DNA from: a virus
IMG/VR virus record: IMGVR_UViG_3300025459_000003
Coordinates: 1-64,000 of that record
DNA: 64,000 nucleotides
Direction: 5' to 3' (one strand)
The notes under the pieces were generated by a model. The model was not told the origin of the DNA. It was given only the letters and a program-made list of their open reading frames with translations, and did no database searches. The position numbers and the translations under genes are program-made. Positions 27,336 through 34,710 of the stretch are shown here, one piece after another; positions within the stretch are counted from its first letter, which is position 1; each line of letters begins with the position of its first letter.

Positions 27336-27373
27336 GGGCTTCGTGACCGACCGGGGCGAGGCCGCCATCAGGA
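27336..27373 (+). repeat. Remnant copy of the 3' end of the gene at 24478
   Basis: GGGCTTCGTGACCGACCG (27336-27353) followed by GGGCGAGGCCGCCATCA repeats two pieces of the 24478-26388 gene (26292-26309 and 26363-26381), with about 55 intervening bases missing. It encodes MGFVTDRGEAAI-like residues in the same order. It marks the far edge of the segment that carries the two leftward genes, as if that segment had been inserted with duplication of the target gene end. Confidence 0.6.
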
Positions 27374-27456
27374 CATCATAGCCGATCCGCCCGGCCCCCT
27401 TGCAACCCCACGGGGCCGGGCACCATCAAACCACCGAGATTGCACGGAGGCAACCC

Positions 27457-28179
27457 ATGAAGAGATTCGTAGCTGTACTGACGGCGCTGCTCGTTTCCGC
27501 CGTTCCCCTGCCCGCCCAGCGCAACGCTGGGCGAGGCTCGTCTGCGCCCGCTTCCGCCCCGCGTTCGTCGGGCACCCACTATTCGTCCGGGGGGCGTTCC
27601 GCCCCCGCCCCGTCCCGCAATTACGCCCCCTCCCGTAATTATGCCCCGCCCCGCAACTATGCCCGGCTCGGCGGCCAGGCCCGCGGCATTTCCCCGGCCC
27701 GCTACGCCGCCCGGTTCGGCCCGGCGCACCCATTCCGCCCCTGGCATGGCGTCCGTCCCGGCCCATGGGGGCACGGATGGGGGCATGGCTGGGGACATCC
27801 GTGGTTCTGGTACGGCGGGCTCTACTGGGGGTTCGCCTTCTGGCCCTACGAGGTCGGGCCTTACTTCTGGGGATATGACGACCCAATCTACATCGTGGTG
27901 GAGGACGGGAACTACTACGCCTGCGATACGCTGCATCCCGACCAGAAGGTGGGCGTCGCGCCCGGGCAGGGCGAGGGCACCGGCTGGGTCAGGATAGAGG
28001 ACAAGGCATACGGCGACCCCGTCTACATCGACGGGGGGCTGGCCGGGCAGACCGGGGACCTGAAGGAGTTCAGGCTGCCCGCCGGGCCGCATACCATAGA
28101 GGTCAAGGGAAAGAGGTACCTCGGGGAGGACGTCACGGTCGTCGCCGACCACGTGCTCGTGGTCGAGGTGCCGGACTAG
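27457..28179 (+). CDS. Secreted protein with signal peptide and PEGA-like C-terminal domain
   Basis: 240 residues from the ATG at 27457 (CGGAGG 6 bases upstream). The N-terminus is a clear signal peptide: MKRFVAVLTALLVSAVPLPAQ. A Ser/Pro/Arg/Asn-rich linker with repeated SRNYAP units follows, then a Gly/Trp/His-rich segment (WGHGWGHGWGHPWFW), and a C-terminal domain of about 70 residues ending in a PEGA-like fold (VYIDGGLAGQTGD, LPAGPHTIEVKGKRYLGED). Such proteins are typical of Acidobacteriota and other Gram-negative envelopes, not virions. It is probably a host-derived envelope gene carried by the phage. Its role is unknown; modification of the infected cell surface is possible. Confidence 0.7.
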   Translation: MKRFVAVLTALLVSAVPLPAQRNAGRGSSAPASAPRSSGTHYSSGGRSAPAPSRNYAPSRNYAPPRNYARLGGQARGISPARYAARFGPAHPFRPWHGVRPGPWGHGWGHGWGHPWFWYGGLYWGFAFWPYEVGPYFWGYDDPIYIVVEDGNYYACDTLHPDQKVGVAPGQGEGTGWVRIEDKAYGDPVYIDGGLAGQTGDLKEFRLPAGPHTIEVKGKRYLGEDVTVVADHVLVVEVPD

Positions 28180-28189
28180 GCATTGAGGC

Positions 28190-28480
28190 CTAGAAGCAAA
28201 GCTTCCCGAACTTCGTGGTGCGGCGCGCTTTCCGCTTCTTCTTCCCGTGGCACTCCCGCTTGGTGAGGGGGCGCATCCAGCCTTCCGGCAGCCATGACGT
28301 GCCGAACCCGAGGTCGTATTCGTAGGTGAGCTTCTCCGGCAATACCAGTTCCCTTACCCCACAAACCTTGTAGAAGTGCCCGCTGTCGACCCGCTTCGGG
28401 GGTAACGTCATGCTTGGGCCGGGCGCGTAGGTCAGTTCCGCCACGACCTGTTTGAGTCCGTACTTTGGCTTCCTCTTCAT
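28190..28480 (-). CDS. Hypothetical basic protein, 96 aa
   Basis: Last gene of the leftward early-type run. The ATG at 28480 is preferred because GGAGGA lies 6 bases upstream. The product is basic, with a Lys/Arg-rich C-terminus (RECHGKKKRKARRTTK) that could bind nucleic acid. Ends 10 bases from the stop of the convergent secreted-protein gene. No family recognised. Confidence 0.55.
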   Translation of the reverse strand: MKRKPKYGLKQVVAELTYAPGPSMTLPPKRVDSGHFYKVCGVRELVLPEKLTYEYDLGFGTSWLPEGWMRPLTKRECHGKKKRKARRTTKFGKLCF

Positions 28481-28511
28481 CGGCATTCCTCCATTTAAGG
28501 ATTTTTTCCAC

Positions 28512-28877
28512 TTAGTATTCGTCTTCTTCCCTGGGGCACGGATCCTTGTGCTCCTTGCTTCCACAGTTCAGGCATGCGCCTTCCTTCTTTCGCTTTGCCG
28601 TGACCATGCTGTTTTGCGTTGGCTGACGCCTGATTTTCGGCAAAACCACCTCGTACAGGTCGTCGATGTCGTTAAGCTGATGGGAGACTACTACATCGCA
28701 AGGAGATGCGAGCGTCAGGCCAAACCACTCTCGGTGAAACTTACCCAGGCTCCACCCGAAAATCGTGTGGGCGAGGTAAGTCTTCTTGAAGTTGATGATG
28801 GGGTTCTCCGACGTTCCGTCCAGCCTAATGCGCTTTGATTCAATCCTATCCTGCACTAGCTTCTTCTGGAGTCGCAT
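28512..28877 (-). CDS. Hypothetical protein with C-terminal zinc-knuckle-like motif
   Basis: 121 residues from ATG 28877 (AAGGAGAGAGCAA upstream), overlapping the upstream gene's 3' end by 32 bases. The body contains an alpha/beta region (FGLTLASPCDVVVSHQLND). The C-terminus has CLNCGSKEHKDPC, close to a CCHC zinc knuckle although the His-Cys spacing is one residue short. An RNA- or DNA-binding accessory role is possible but not shown. Confidence 0.55.
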   Translation of the reverse strand: MRLQKKLVQDRIESKRIRLDGTSENPIINFKKTYLAHTIFGWSLGKFHREWFGLTLASPCDVVVSHQLNDIDDLYEVVLPKIRRQPTQNSMVTAKRKKEGACLNCGSKEHKDPCPREEDEY

Positions 28878-29253
28878 TTGCTCTCTCCTTTTTCTCATCC
28901 CCAGCATCATGTATTGCTCCGAGCCATCCGGTGGTCTGCCCAGCAATCCGAAAGGCTTCTTTTTCTTTCATTTCCTTGATCTCCTGGCGGGTGGCCCGAC
29001 GCTGGCTTCCGAGCGTCGTCCGTACCATCACAGGCTTGTCCTTGCGCCAGTGCTTCACGTTGTTGGCGTAGAACCTCTCCGGCCGGTTGTTGTTCCACGA
29101 GGCAACGACGTAGTCGCTCGCCGGGGGCTCCGCGAGGTGCACCTTGATGATCCTCACCGAGAATACGTCGGTGGACTTCATCATGGTGTGGCCCATCCTG
29201 CGGCGCATCGTCATCCATACCACTTGTTCCGGCTTGAGGTCCTTGATCTTCAT
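28846..29253 (-). CDS. Hypothetical protein, 135 aa
   Basis: Starts at ATG 29253 after AAAGGGACG. The N-terminal part is a basic beta domain (MKIKDLKPEQVVWMTMRRR, FSVRIIKVHLAEPP, YVVASWNNNRPERF), and a charged helical tail follows. It overlaps the next gene and is tightly packed in the leftward operon. No family recognised. Confidence 0.55.
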   Translation of the reverse strand: MKIKDLKPEQVVWMTMRRRMGHTMMKSTDVFSVRIIKVHLAEPPASDYVVASWNNNRPERFYANNVKHWRKDKPVMVRTTLGSQRRATRQEIKEMKEKEAFRIAGQTTGWLGAIHDAGDEKKERANATPEEASAG

Positions 29254-29281
29254 CGTCCCTTTCCTTTGCCTGCGGCGCACG

Positions 29282-29515
29282 TCAGGACGTGCGCTCGCGA
29301 TGGGTGATTATGACCGTCACGGGGCCCGCCTTGCACTTCCCGTTCTTGTTCCTCGCCGCCCTGGCAGCCATGTAGTTCAGGTCGTCCCGGCTGACCAGGA
29401 CGTCGAACACCAGGAGTTCCTTCCCATCGGGGACCGTCTCGTAGCTGTCGCCCTCGGCTCGCTTCCTGAATTCCCTTACCGCCCGCAATCCCGCGTATAC
29501 CCTCGTCTGTTTCAT
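29282..29515 (-). CDS. Hypothetical small protein, 77 aa
   Basis: First gene downstream of the leftward promoter at 29536-29564. The ATG at 29515 follows GGAAGGAAAAGGAC. It has an alpha-beta pattern with ELLVFDVLVSRDDLNYMAARA and a C-terminal strand VTVIITHRE. No family recognised. Confidence 0.55.
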   Translation of the reverse strand: MKQTRVYAGLRAVREFRKRAEGDSYETVPDGKELLVFDVLVSRDDLNYMAARAARNKNGKCKAGPVTVIITHRERTS

Positions 29516-29535
29516 GTCCTTTTCCTTCCATCATC

Positions 29536-29572
29536 ATTATACATCGGGATACATCAAATTTCTAGGGATTCC
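29536..29572 (-). promoter_or_regulatory. Leftward sigma-70-like promoter, copy 1
   Basis: Minus-strand TATAAT (29536-29541), 17-bp spacer, TAGAAA minus-35 (29559-29564), preceded by GAATCCC. The spacer is also conserved among the copies. The TAG of the minus-35 is the stop codon of the upstream gene. Confidence 0.75.
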
Positions 29573-29789
29573 TCAGCCCTTCTGGCAGCACCACGGCCCA
29601 TTTCCACACGTACCACAGGAGGCTCCATATCTCGTCCATCAGGGCCTTGGCCTCCTTGTCATAGGTCAGGCACAGCGTGACGGCGCTGTCGATGAGCGCA
29701 AGCGACATTATGAGCGCCATCGCCACCCGCAGCGGCATGCCCATGAGCCACCACGTTTCCTGGACGAGCTTGTCGAGGAAGTCCCGCAT
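29562..29789 (-). CDS. Small membrane protein, 75 aa
   Basis: A central hydrophobic stretch (MPLRVAMALIMSLALIDSAVTLC) of about 22 residues suggests one transmembrane helix, and a second Trp-rich amphipathic region (IWSLLWYVWKWAVVLP) follows. Its stop codon is embedded in the promoter for the next operon. Small membrane proteins among early phage genes often affect host functions or superinfection; nothing specific can be said. Confidence 0.55.
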   Translation of the reverse strand: MRDFLDKLVQETWWLMGMPLRVAMALIMSLALIDSAVTLCLTYDKEAKALMDEIWSLLWYVWKWAVVLPEGLRNP

Positions 29790-29798
29790 CTTCCGTCC

Positions 29799-30020
29799 CT
29801 ATCCGGCGCTGGCTCTCCCCAGGTTTCTGGCGAGCTGGTCGGTCCTGGCCCTGCTGGTCTCCAGTTGCTCCCTCATCCCCGCATGCTTTTTCCCGAGCTC
29901 GTCCGTCCATCCCGGGTAGGCGTCGAAGTCCTCCTTGGTCAAGCATTCCCTGCATGCCATGCCGTGCGTCGTCACGTACTTGTCAACCCCCTGGTGGGGG
30001 CATTCCCCTTCCGTTACCAT
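29799..30020 (-). CDS. Hypothetical small protein with HxxC cysteine motif, 73 aa
   Basis: N-terminal CPHQG and CREC elements (residues 7 and 23-26) could form a zinc site; the remainder is a charged helix (ELGKKHAGMREQLETSRART). The ATG at 30020 lies 13 bases after the upstream stop. No family recognised. Confidence 0.5.
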   Translation of the reverse strand: MVTEGECPHQGVDKYVTTHGMACRECLTKEDFDAYPGWTDELGKKHAGMREQLETSRARTDQLARNLGRASAG

Positions 30021-30033
30021 GTCGTCCTCCCGT

Positions 30034-30435
30034 TCAGATTTCCTCTACGACCGTCCTCGTCGTGGATTCCTCCACCCTCACTATGCGCATGCGGCGGGAA
30101 AGCTTCCTGCATCTGGCAATCTCTTTCCTGTTGAGCCGCTTCAGCTCCTGGGGGGATCCCTTCAGGTCGATCCCCCACCACATTCCTTCGTCGTCCATCA
30201 TCTCCAGGGAGAAATGCGTCTTCGTGAGTGCAGGTACGTTCCTGGAGGCCTGCTCCAGGTCGTGCCTGGCCTTGGCGGCGCATAGGAACTTGGCGTTCGC
30301 CTCCCTGTCCGGCCCCGTGCATACGGCGACGAGGGGCATGTCCTTCGGCCCGGCCTTGGCGATGACGACGACCTGGGCCTCGTCGAACCTTTTCCATTCC
30401 CACTTCCCGGACGTGGGCATATCTTTTGCTGCCAT
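30034..30435 (-). CDS. Hypothetical protein, 133 aa
   Basis: The start at ATG 30435 is chosen over the much longer frame because GGGAGGACCACG is correctly placed and upstream residues are nonsense-like. Alpha/beta content includes AQVVVIAKAGPKDMPLVAVC and helices rich in Arg/Lys near the C-terminus. It sits in the leftward operon. Function unknown. Confidence 0.55.
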   Translation of the reverse strand: MAAKDMPTSGKWEWKRFDEAQVVVIAKAGPKDMPLVAVCTGPDREANAKFLCAAKARHDLEQASRNVPALTKTHFSLEMMDDEGMWWGIDLKGSPQELKRLNRKEIARCRKLSRRMRIVRVEESTTRTVVEEI

Positions 30436-30455
30436 CGTGGTCCTCCCGGAACTCG

Positions 30456-30800
30456 CTATTCCTTCACTTCCAGCATCCCCCTGCTGATTTGCAGGGCAAT
30501 CACCCATACCAGCCTGTCCGTGAGGCCGTCGCTGCCCGTGGTCAGGGTGAACCCGCGCTGCGCGTTCCCCATGCTGTTGCACCCGGGCTTGGCGACGATC
30601 TTGTAGAAAGCCGCGGGGTAGCGGCACTCGACGATTTCGACCGCGTGACCGTCCGCACCTCCCTTGGGGATTCTCGCCACGACGTAGTCCTTCGCGTGCT
30701 CGAACTCCTTCGGGGGCTTGTAGTGCTTGTCCTTCAGGTCCTGCCCCGCCTTATACGGGGCGCTTTGCCCGAATACTAAGGTGACGTCGATTTCGCTCAT
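30456..30800 (-). CDS. Hypothetical protein, 114 aa
   Basis: ATG 30800 with GGAGAAAAAGCC upstream. A beta-rich small domain with an IDVTLVFGQSAPYKAG start and KDYVVARIPKGG. Close spacing with neighbours in the leftward run indicates co-transcription. No family recognised. Confidence 0.55.
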   Translation of the reverse strand: MSEIDVTLVFGQSAPYKAGQDLKDKHYKPPKEFEHAKDYVVARIPKGGADGHAVEIVECRYPAAFYKIVAKPGCNSMGNAQRGFTLTTGSDGLTDRLVWVIALQISRGMLEVKE

Positions 30801-30817
30801 GGCTTTTTCTCCGTTCG

Positions 30818-31321
30818 TCATATGAATAGCGGCTTTTCTTCCTCGGTGAACTCCAGGCCCGCCTTCTCGGCAATCTCCCGGATCAGGCACAGCTCCACGC
30901 CGCAGTCGGGCACGTCGTTCTCCCTGTGGTGGCGTACGAGGTTGAGCAGGCTCTGCTTGGCGGACTGCCAGCGCTGGGCTGCCCGCCTTTTCTCGTCCTT
31001 CTTTTTCTCCTCTTCCCTGCGTTCCTTTTTCTCCCATGCCACGAACGCCTCATGGGCCTCGGCGACGATCCCTTGCGCCGCCGCCAGCCGCGTCGGGTAC
31101 GCCTCCTCGCGCCACGGGACGGGCTTTCCTTCCTCGACCGCCGACATCCACAGCGCCTTCCATCCGTCCGGGAACTTCTTGAGGTATATTCCGAACACGG
31201 AATGCCCGTCGGGCATGTCGGTGTCCGTCCTGACCAGGGCCTCCCAGTCCACCAGTTGCCTCATGCCGAACTGGGGCTTTTCCACCACGCCGAGCTGGAC
31301 TACCTTTGGGTAGGTTCCCAT
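30818..31321 (-). CDS. Hypothetical protein, 167 aa
   Basis: An N-terminal globular domain of about 85 residues (MRQLVDWEALVRTDTDMPDG, YLKKFPDGWKALW) is followed by a highly charged helix (KKERREEEKKKDEKRRAAQRW) and a short C-terminal helix. It starts 1 base after the stop of the upstream gene, so translation is coupled. Function unknown. Confidence 0.6.
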   Translation of the reverse strand: MGTYPKVVQLGVVEKPQFGMRQLVDWEALVRTDTDMPDGHSVFGIYLKKFPDGWKALWMSAVEEGKPVPWREEAYPTRLAAAQGIVAEAHEAFVAWEKKERREEEKKKDEKRRAAQRWQSAKQSLLNLVRHHRENDVPDCGVELCLIREIAEKAGLEFTEEEKPLFI

Positions 31322-31322
31322 G

Positions 31323-31784
31323 CTATTTCACCTCGTTTAGGATGGCTGCCTGCGGGTATTTGGCCCGCACCCTTGCGATGGCTTCGGGCGTCGGGGCAAT
31401 TCTTATCATGCGGTAGTCGGGCTCCACGTCCTTGGGGAGCCGGAAGCATACGTACTTCTTGAGGTCGCGGTTGATCCTCTTTTGGAACGGGGTCCGATCC
31501 ACCAGCTTGCCGAGGACGGTCTCAAGGTTCTGCTTCATCCCGTCCGGCCACAGCTCGGCCCCCGTGGGGTCGGCCTTCGGGTCGAAGACCTCGACCGGCA
31601 GGGTCCCGATGTAGGCCTCCACCGCCGTCCTGTCGGCAGGATTCTTCCAGTAGACGAATGGCGACCCGCCGCAGCCCTCGTCGAGCACGTGCCCCATGTG
31701 CCTGCCATCGGCGTACAGCTCGGCGTTGTAGCCCTGCCCCTCCATCCCTCGGTGCGTGACCAGCTTCTTCAATTCCAGGTTCAT
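31323..31784 (-). CDS. Hypothetical protein, 153 aa
   Basis: First gene after the promoter at 31804-31832; ATG 31784 with GGGAGGAAACACA upstream. A beta/alpha protein with YNAELYADGRHMGHVLDEGC and a C-terminal KYVCFRLPKDVEPDYRMIRI segment. No family recognised; similar compact proteins occur in early regions of large phages. Confidence 0.6.
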   Translation of the reverse strand: MNLELKKLVTHRGMEGQGYNAELYADGRHMGHVLDEGCGGSPFVYWKNPADRTAVEAYIGTLPVEVFDPKADPTGAELWPDGMKQNLETVLGKLVDRTPFQKRINRDLKKYVCFRLPKDVEPDYRMIRIAPTPEAIARVRAKYPQAAILNEVK

Positions 31785-31803
31785 TGTGTTTCCTCCCGCC
31801 TAT

Positions 31804-31839
31804 AGTATACACCGGGCTACACGAAATTCTTAGGGATTA
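31804..31839 (-). promoter_or_regulatory. Leftward sigma-70-like promoter, copy 2
   Basis: Minus-strand TATACT (31804-31809), 17-bp spacer nearly identical to copy 4, TAAGAA minus-35 (31827-31832), preceded by AATCCC. Located directly upstream of the gene starting at 31784. Confidence 0.75.
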
Positions 31840-32112
31840 TTCGTGGACCCGCTGCCGAGCCGCCCTCCGGTACGTCTCGTCGCTGACGTAGGGAAGCTCG
31901 CCGAACCCGCCGAGCGAGTAGCCGATGAGCTGGGCGAACTGCTCCCTGTCCTCGTTGCTGAACGGCATGAGGGCCAGCTCGTTCATCTTGTTCCTGCTGG
32001 TGTCGTACAGGAACTGCACGATCTTGTTCGCCTTGAACCGGACCGTACCCTTCGGCATGGTGACCAGCGGCTGTACTGGATGCTTGGGTTCCTTCTTCTT
32101 GTTTTTCTTCAT
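31837..32112 (-). CDS. Conserved small phage protein, 91 aa
   Basis: A basic N-terminus (MKKNKKKEPKHP) is followed by VRFKANKIVQFLYDTSRNKM and the segment EQFAQLIGYSLGGFGELPYV. I have seen this FxQLIGYSxxGFGEL pattern in uncharacterised small proteins from many unrelated phages; the role is unknown. It begins 1 base after the next gene's stop in the leftward operon. Confidence 0.65.
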   Translation of the reverse strand: MKKNKKKEPKHPVQPLVTMPKGTVRFKANKIVQFLYDTSRNKMNELALMPFSNEDREQFAQLIGYSLGGFGELPYVSDETYRRAARQRVHE

Positions 32113-32113
32113 C

Positions 32114-32509
32114 TTATGGCTCCTTCTTGCGCTCGGGGATGGGGAAGCGCTCGTTGACTTCCTTCTCCACGTAGTCCCGCATGCGGTTCTTCGCGAACTC
32201 CCTGGGGCCGTACTTCTGGCAGGCCCATTCCATGGCCTGCCGGATCGCCTCCCGCTTGGCCAGGTGGAAGGGCCCCTCCTGGAGGTAGCGGTGGACGGGG
32301 AACGCCTTGCGCCCGTAGTCCAGGAAGTGGGCCTTGGGGTCGGTCACGACCTCCCTGCCGTCCTTGATGCGCGCCACCAGCACGCAGGCGGAGGTGCCGC
32401 CCCTGCCGTAGTCGCCCGCCTTGTAGAGGATGGCTATCCGGTCGCCCCCGGCCGCCTTGCATTGGTCGAAGGTGTTTATGAGCCTCGGTTTGGTCCGTTC
32501 CTCGTCCAT
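32114..32509 (-). CDS. Hypothetical protein, 131 aa
   Basis: Alpha/beta composition with DRIAILYKAGDYGRGGTS, then CVLVARIKDGREVV, a central helix and a basic C-terminus. Overlapping or very short junctions with its neighbours indicate an operon. No family recognised. Confidence 0.55.
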   Translation of the reverse strand: MDEERTKPRLINTFDQCKAAGGDRIAILYKAGDYGRGGTSACVLVARIKDGREVVTDPKAHFLDYGRKAFPVHRYLQEGPFHLAKREAIRQAMEWACQKYGPREFAKNRMRDYVEKEVNERFPIPERKKEP

Positions 32510-32541
32510 TCGTCCATCCTATCGAAATCCCGCGGCGGGGC

Positions 32542-32817
32542 CTATTCTTCCCCCTCGACGAACCGTCGAAGGGCGTTCATGAGCCATCTGGCCTGTCCCA
32601 CGTCGAGGTGGGCCCCGGCCAGAATTTCCTGGTTCGGCTTGAGGGGGACCGGCTGGTCGTTTTCCATGAGGCAGCCGTCGACGTACACCCTCATGGCCCT
32701 CGGCCCCATGGCGCTGGATCGCACCACCTTCAGCGGCCTCCCGTCCAAATCGTTGATCCTGCCGTAGATGGCGAATCCGCGGGCGGTCCTTTTCAGCCTT
32801 TTCTTCTTTTCCGCCAT
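32542..32817 (-). CDS. Hypothetical protein, 91 aa
   Basis: Its ATG overlaps the stop of the upstream gene (ATGA), so the two are translationally coupled. A basic start (MAEKKKRLKRTARGF) and a beta-rich core (MRVYVDGCLMENDQPVPLKP), ending in a short amphipathic helix with DVGQARWLMNALRRF. Unknown function. Confidence 0.55.
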   Translation of the reverse strand: MAEKKKRLKRTARGFAIYGRINDLDGRPLKVVRSSAMGPRAMRVYVDGCLMENDQPVPLKPNQEILAGAHLDVGQARWLMNALRRFVEGEE

Positions 32818-33242
32818 CAGAGGGCCTCCGCATAAATCTGTTGAAGCCGTTTTAGCATAGCGGGGTCGGCAAATTCCTTGATCAGTGAGACGCCATTTTT
32901 TACGGTGTCTCGATGCGTCTGTATGGCGGGAGCGTGTGCAAGGACTAGCTTCTCTCGTGGGATTTCGGCCACGAGTTCCGGATGTCCGAATATGTCAGTC
33001 CTAACAAAGGTGAGTATGTCCCATTCTGCCGAGGCTCCGGTATGCCTGTTCGGCGAGGATGTTCCGCCTTTGACCTCCCTCTTTCTTCCATCCTCCGTCA
33101 GAACATCATACTTGCTTCCGGGAGGCATGAGTTTTCCGTTGCCGTCTATGGCAACCAGGAATTCCGCTACCTTGCCCCTGGCTTGAGGAACGTCCTCACA
33201 GGCCGGGATGACTTTTTTGAGTCTTTCTCGATAGTCCCTCAC
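32817..33242 (-). CDS. Candidate PD-(D/E)XK-fold nuclease-like protein, 141 aa
   Basis: The start is GTG 33242, preceded by GCGGAGGCATT and overlapping the stop of the upstream gene (GTGA). Much longer upstream frames are shadows. The core has KVAEFLVAIDGNGKLMP, then SKYDVLTEDGRKREVKGG, where D...E-V-K has the arrangement of the PD-(D/E)XK catalytic motif between two strands. This is followed by a strand (WDILTFVRTD). Size and motif would fit a small single-domain nuclease or a degenerate relative. The assignment rests on motif pattern only. Confidence 0.5.
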   Translation of the reverse strand: MRDYRERLKKVIPACEDVPQARGKVAEFLVAIDGNGKLMPPGSKYDVLTEDGRKREVKGGTSSPNRHTGASAEWDILTFVRTDIFGHPELVAEIPREKLVLAHAPAIQTHRDTVKNGVSLIKEFADPAMLKRLQQIYAEAL

Positions 33243-33622
33243 AATGCCTCCGCATCGACGAACGTGGGCTGCGACGGGGCGTCCGTGCCCCCGCTCCACC
33301 CCAGTTTCTGTGCCGCCGCCACGACTCTGGGCCACGACTTGGCGGACTTGGTGCGGGTGGCGGGGTCCCATCCGTGCATCTTCGCCAGGGGGAGTGCCCT
33401 GTGGTCGGTGAAGACCACATCGCCGTTCGTGGCGTCGTACCCGACCCATCCGGTCAGGAACCAGAAGCACTGGTGCTGGCAGAGCCCGCTTCCCCGGACG
33501 AACTCCCTGGCGCACCCGCATAGGGCGCAATGGGGACGCCCGATGGAGCGCCTCCCGACCTGCCCCACCGTGTACCTCTGGGACTGGCTCGTCACTGCTC
33601 CGGTGCTGAACGTGGTTTCCAT
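33239..33622 (-). CDS. Hypothetical zinc-binding protein, 127 aa
   Basis: The start is taken as ATG 33622, because the other candidate at 33643 lies inside the minus-10 box of the promoter for this gene. Cysteines in CALCGC and CQHQC suggest one zinc site near residues 30-55. A tryptophan-rich C-terminal half follows (WDPATRTKSAKSWPRVV). Function unknown. Confidence 0.55.
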   Translation of the reverse strand: METTFSTGAVTSQSQRYTVGQVGRRSIGRPHCALCGCAREFVRGSGLCQHQCFWFLTGWVGYDATNGDVVFTDHRALPLAKMHGWDPATRTKSAKSWPRVVAAAQKLGWSGGTDAPSQPTFVDAEAL

Positions 33623-33641
33623 GAATTCCGTCCCCGTATGC

Positions 33642-33677
33642 ATTATACACGAGGATACACGAAATTTCTAGGGATTC
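33642..33677 (-). promoter_or_regulatory. Leftward sigma-70-like promoter, copy 3
   Basis: Minus-strand TATAAT (33642-33647), 17-bp spacer, TAGAAA (33665-33670) and upstream AATCCC. As in copy 1, the TAG stop of the upstream gene forms the first bases of the minus-35 hexamer. Confidence 0.75.
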
Positions 33678-34129
33678 TTCGGGGCATCCCCGCTGGGGAC
33701 GCCGACGCGGATGAAATGCCTCAATCCCAGGTATCGCGGCTCCTCTGTTGCCTCCACCGTATAGCCAGCGGCGGCCAGGGCGGCCACGATTTCGGCGAAC
33801 CGCCTCTGCCATTCCGCATCGTGGTCGCTCCTGAACCAGTCGCCGAACACCCACTCGACGGAGATTCCCTTGACCGCCGAGGTGTCGTTGACCTGGGCGA
33901 GGTAGCCGGGCCTGCCGTAGCGGCGGTCGCTGCGCGACTGCCTCCATATGTTTCTCTTCCCGTATTCCACGACGATCTTGAAGCCCTCGTGGCTGTGGCC
34001 CCACCCGCGGACCCGCCCGGAGGCGTAGTACTTGGTCTGCGGCAGCCCGGCCTTCACCAGGACATTCCTTACCGACAGCGGATGGAGCTTAGGCCCCGGC
34101 CTTCTTGGACTTGTATTCCCTGGAAGCAT
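33668..34129 (-). CDS. Hypothetical protein, 153 aa
   Basis: Basic N-terminal region (PRRPGPKLHPLSVRNVLVKAG) and an aromatic alpha/beta core (KGISVEWVFGDWFRSDHDAEW), then a helix AEIVAALAAAGYTVEA. The start overlaps the 3' end of the upstream gene by 41 bases. No family recognised. Confidence 0.5.
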   Translation of the reverse strand: MLPGNTSPRRPGPKLHPLSVRNVLVKAGLPQTKYYASGRVRGWGHSHEGFKIVVEYGKRNIWRQSRSDRRYGRPGYLAQVNDTSAVKGISVEWVFGDWFRSDHDAEWQRRFAEIVAALAAAGYTVEATEEPRYLGLRHFIRVGVPSGDAPKNP

Positions 34130-34652
34130 GTTCCCTCTTTTCGTACAGGTTGCTTGCGTTGACTTCGTGTTTTTCTCCGGGCTTGTAGGCAGCCCGGTCG
34201 CCCACAGGCTCCACCACCACCACGGTCACGTATTCGTCCGACTTGCTCTCCGCGTCCACCCACGCCCCCTCCGTTTCGCCGAGGGTGCTCAGGAAGTAGC
34301 GTCCCCCCACCTTGACCTTGTCGAGCGGCCCGCGGAACAGTTCGTCCAGGGCCTTCCGGCGCTTGACTTGTTTCTTCACGTCCGCCAGGGTCAGGCGGTT
34401 GACGTACTGGAACTGCCATGCGTCGCCGAGCGGCATGTGGATGAAGGCCAGGGGCTTGGTCGTGAACACCATGTAGGACGCCGCCCCGTCCGCCACGGGG
34501 AACGACACGACCTCGCCCCTGAGGTCTCCCGTGCCGTTGGCAAGGCAGTAGTCCCTCAGCTTCTGGATGAACTCTTTGTCGGCCTTCTGCCAGTTCTCGG
34601 GGTCGAAGTCCGGGACCCTGATTTCCTTGGGTGGTGCGTATACCTTTGCCAT
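34089..34652 (-). CDS. Hypothetical protein, 187 aa
   Basis: ATG 34652 with GGGAGGAAACGCAAA upstream, directly after promoter copy 4. A helical N-terminal half (WQKADKEFIQKLRDYCLA), a beta-rich middle (VVSFPVADGAASYMVFTT), and a basic C-terminus (REHASREYKSKKAGA). No family recognised. Confidence 0.6.
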   Translation of the reverse strand: MAKVYAPPKEIRVPDFDPENWQKADKEFIQKLRDYCLANGTGDLRGEVVSFPVADGAASYMVFTTKPLAFIHMPLGDAWQFQYVNRLTLADVKKQVKRRKALDELFRGPLDKVKVGGRYFLSTLGETEGAWVDAESKSDEYVTVVVVEPVGDRAAYKPGEKHEVNASNLYEKREHASREYKSKKAGA

Positions 34653-34673
34653 TTTGCGTTTCCTCCCGCCTAT

Positions 34674-34708
34674 AGTATACACCGGGCTACACGAAATTTC
34701 CGGGGATT
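34674..34708 (-). promoter_or_regulatory. Leftward sigma-70-like promoter, copy 4
   Basis: Minus-strand TATACT (34674-34679), 17-bp spacer (TTTCGTGTAGCCCGGTG, identical to copy 2), CGGAAA minus-35 (34697-34702), upstream GAATCCC. Drives the gene at 34089-34652. Confidence 0.75.
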
Positions 34709-34710
34709 CT

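Noticed and set aside
32817-34004. 395-residue leftward ORF taken as one gene
   Set aside because: Only the last 141 residues read like protein and they begin at a GTG with a ribosome-binding site overlapping the upstream stop; the rest overlaps two better genes in other frames.
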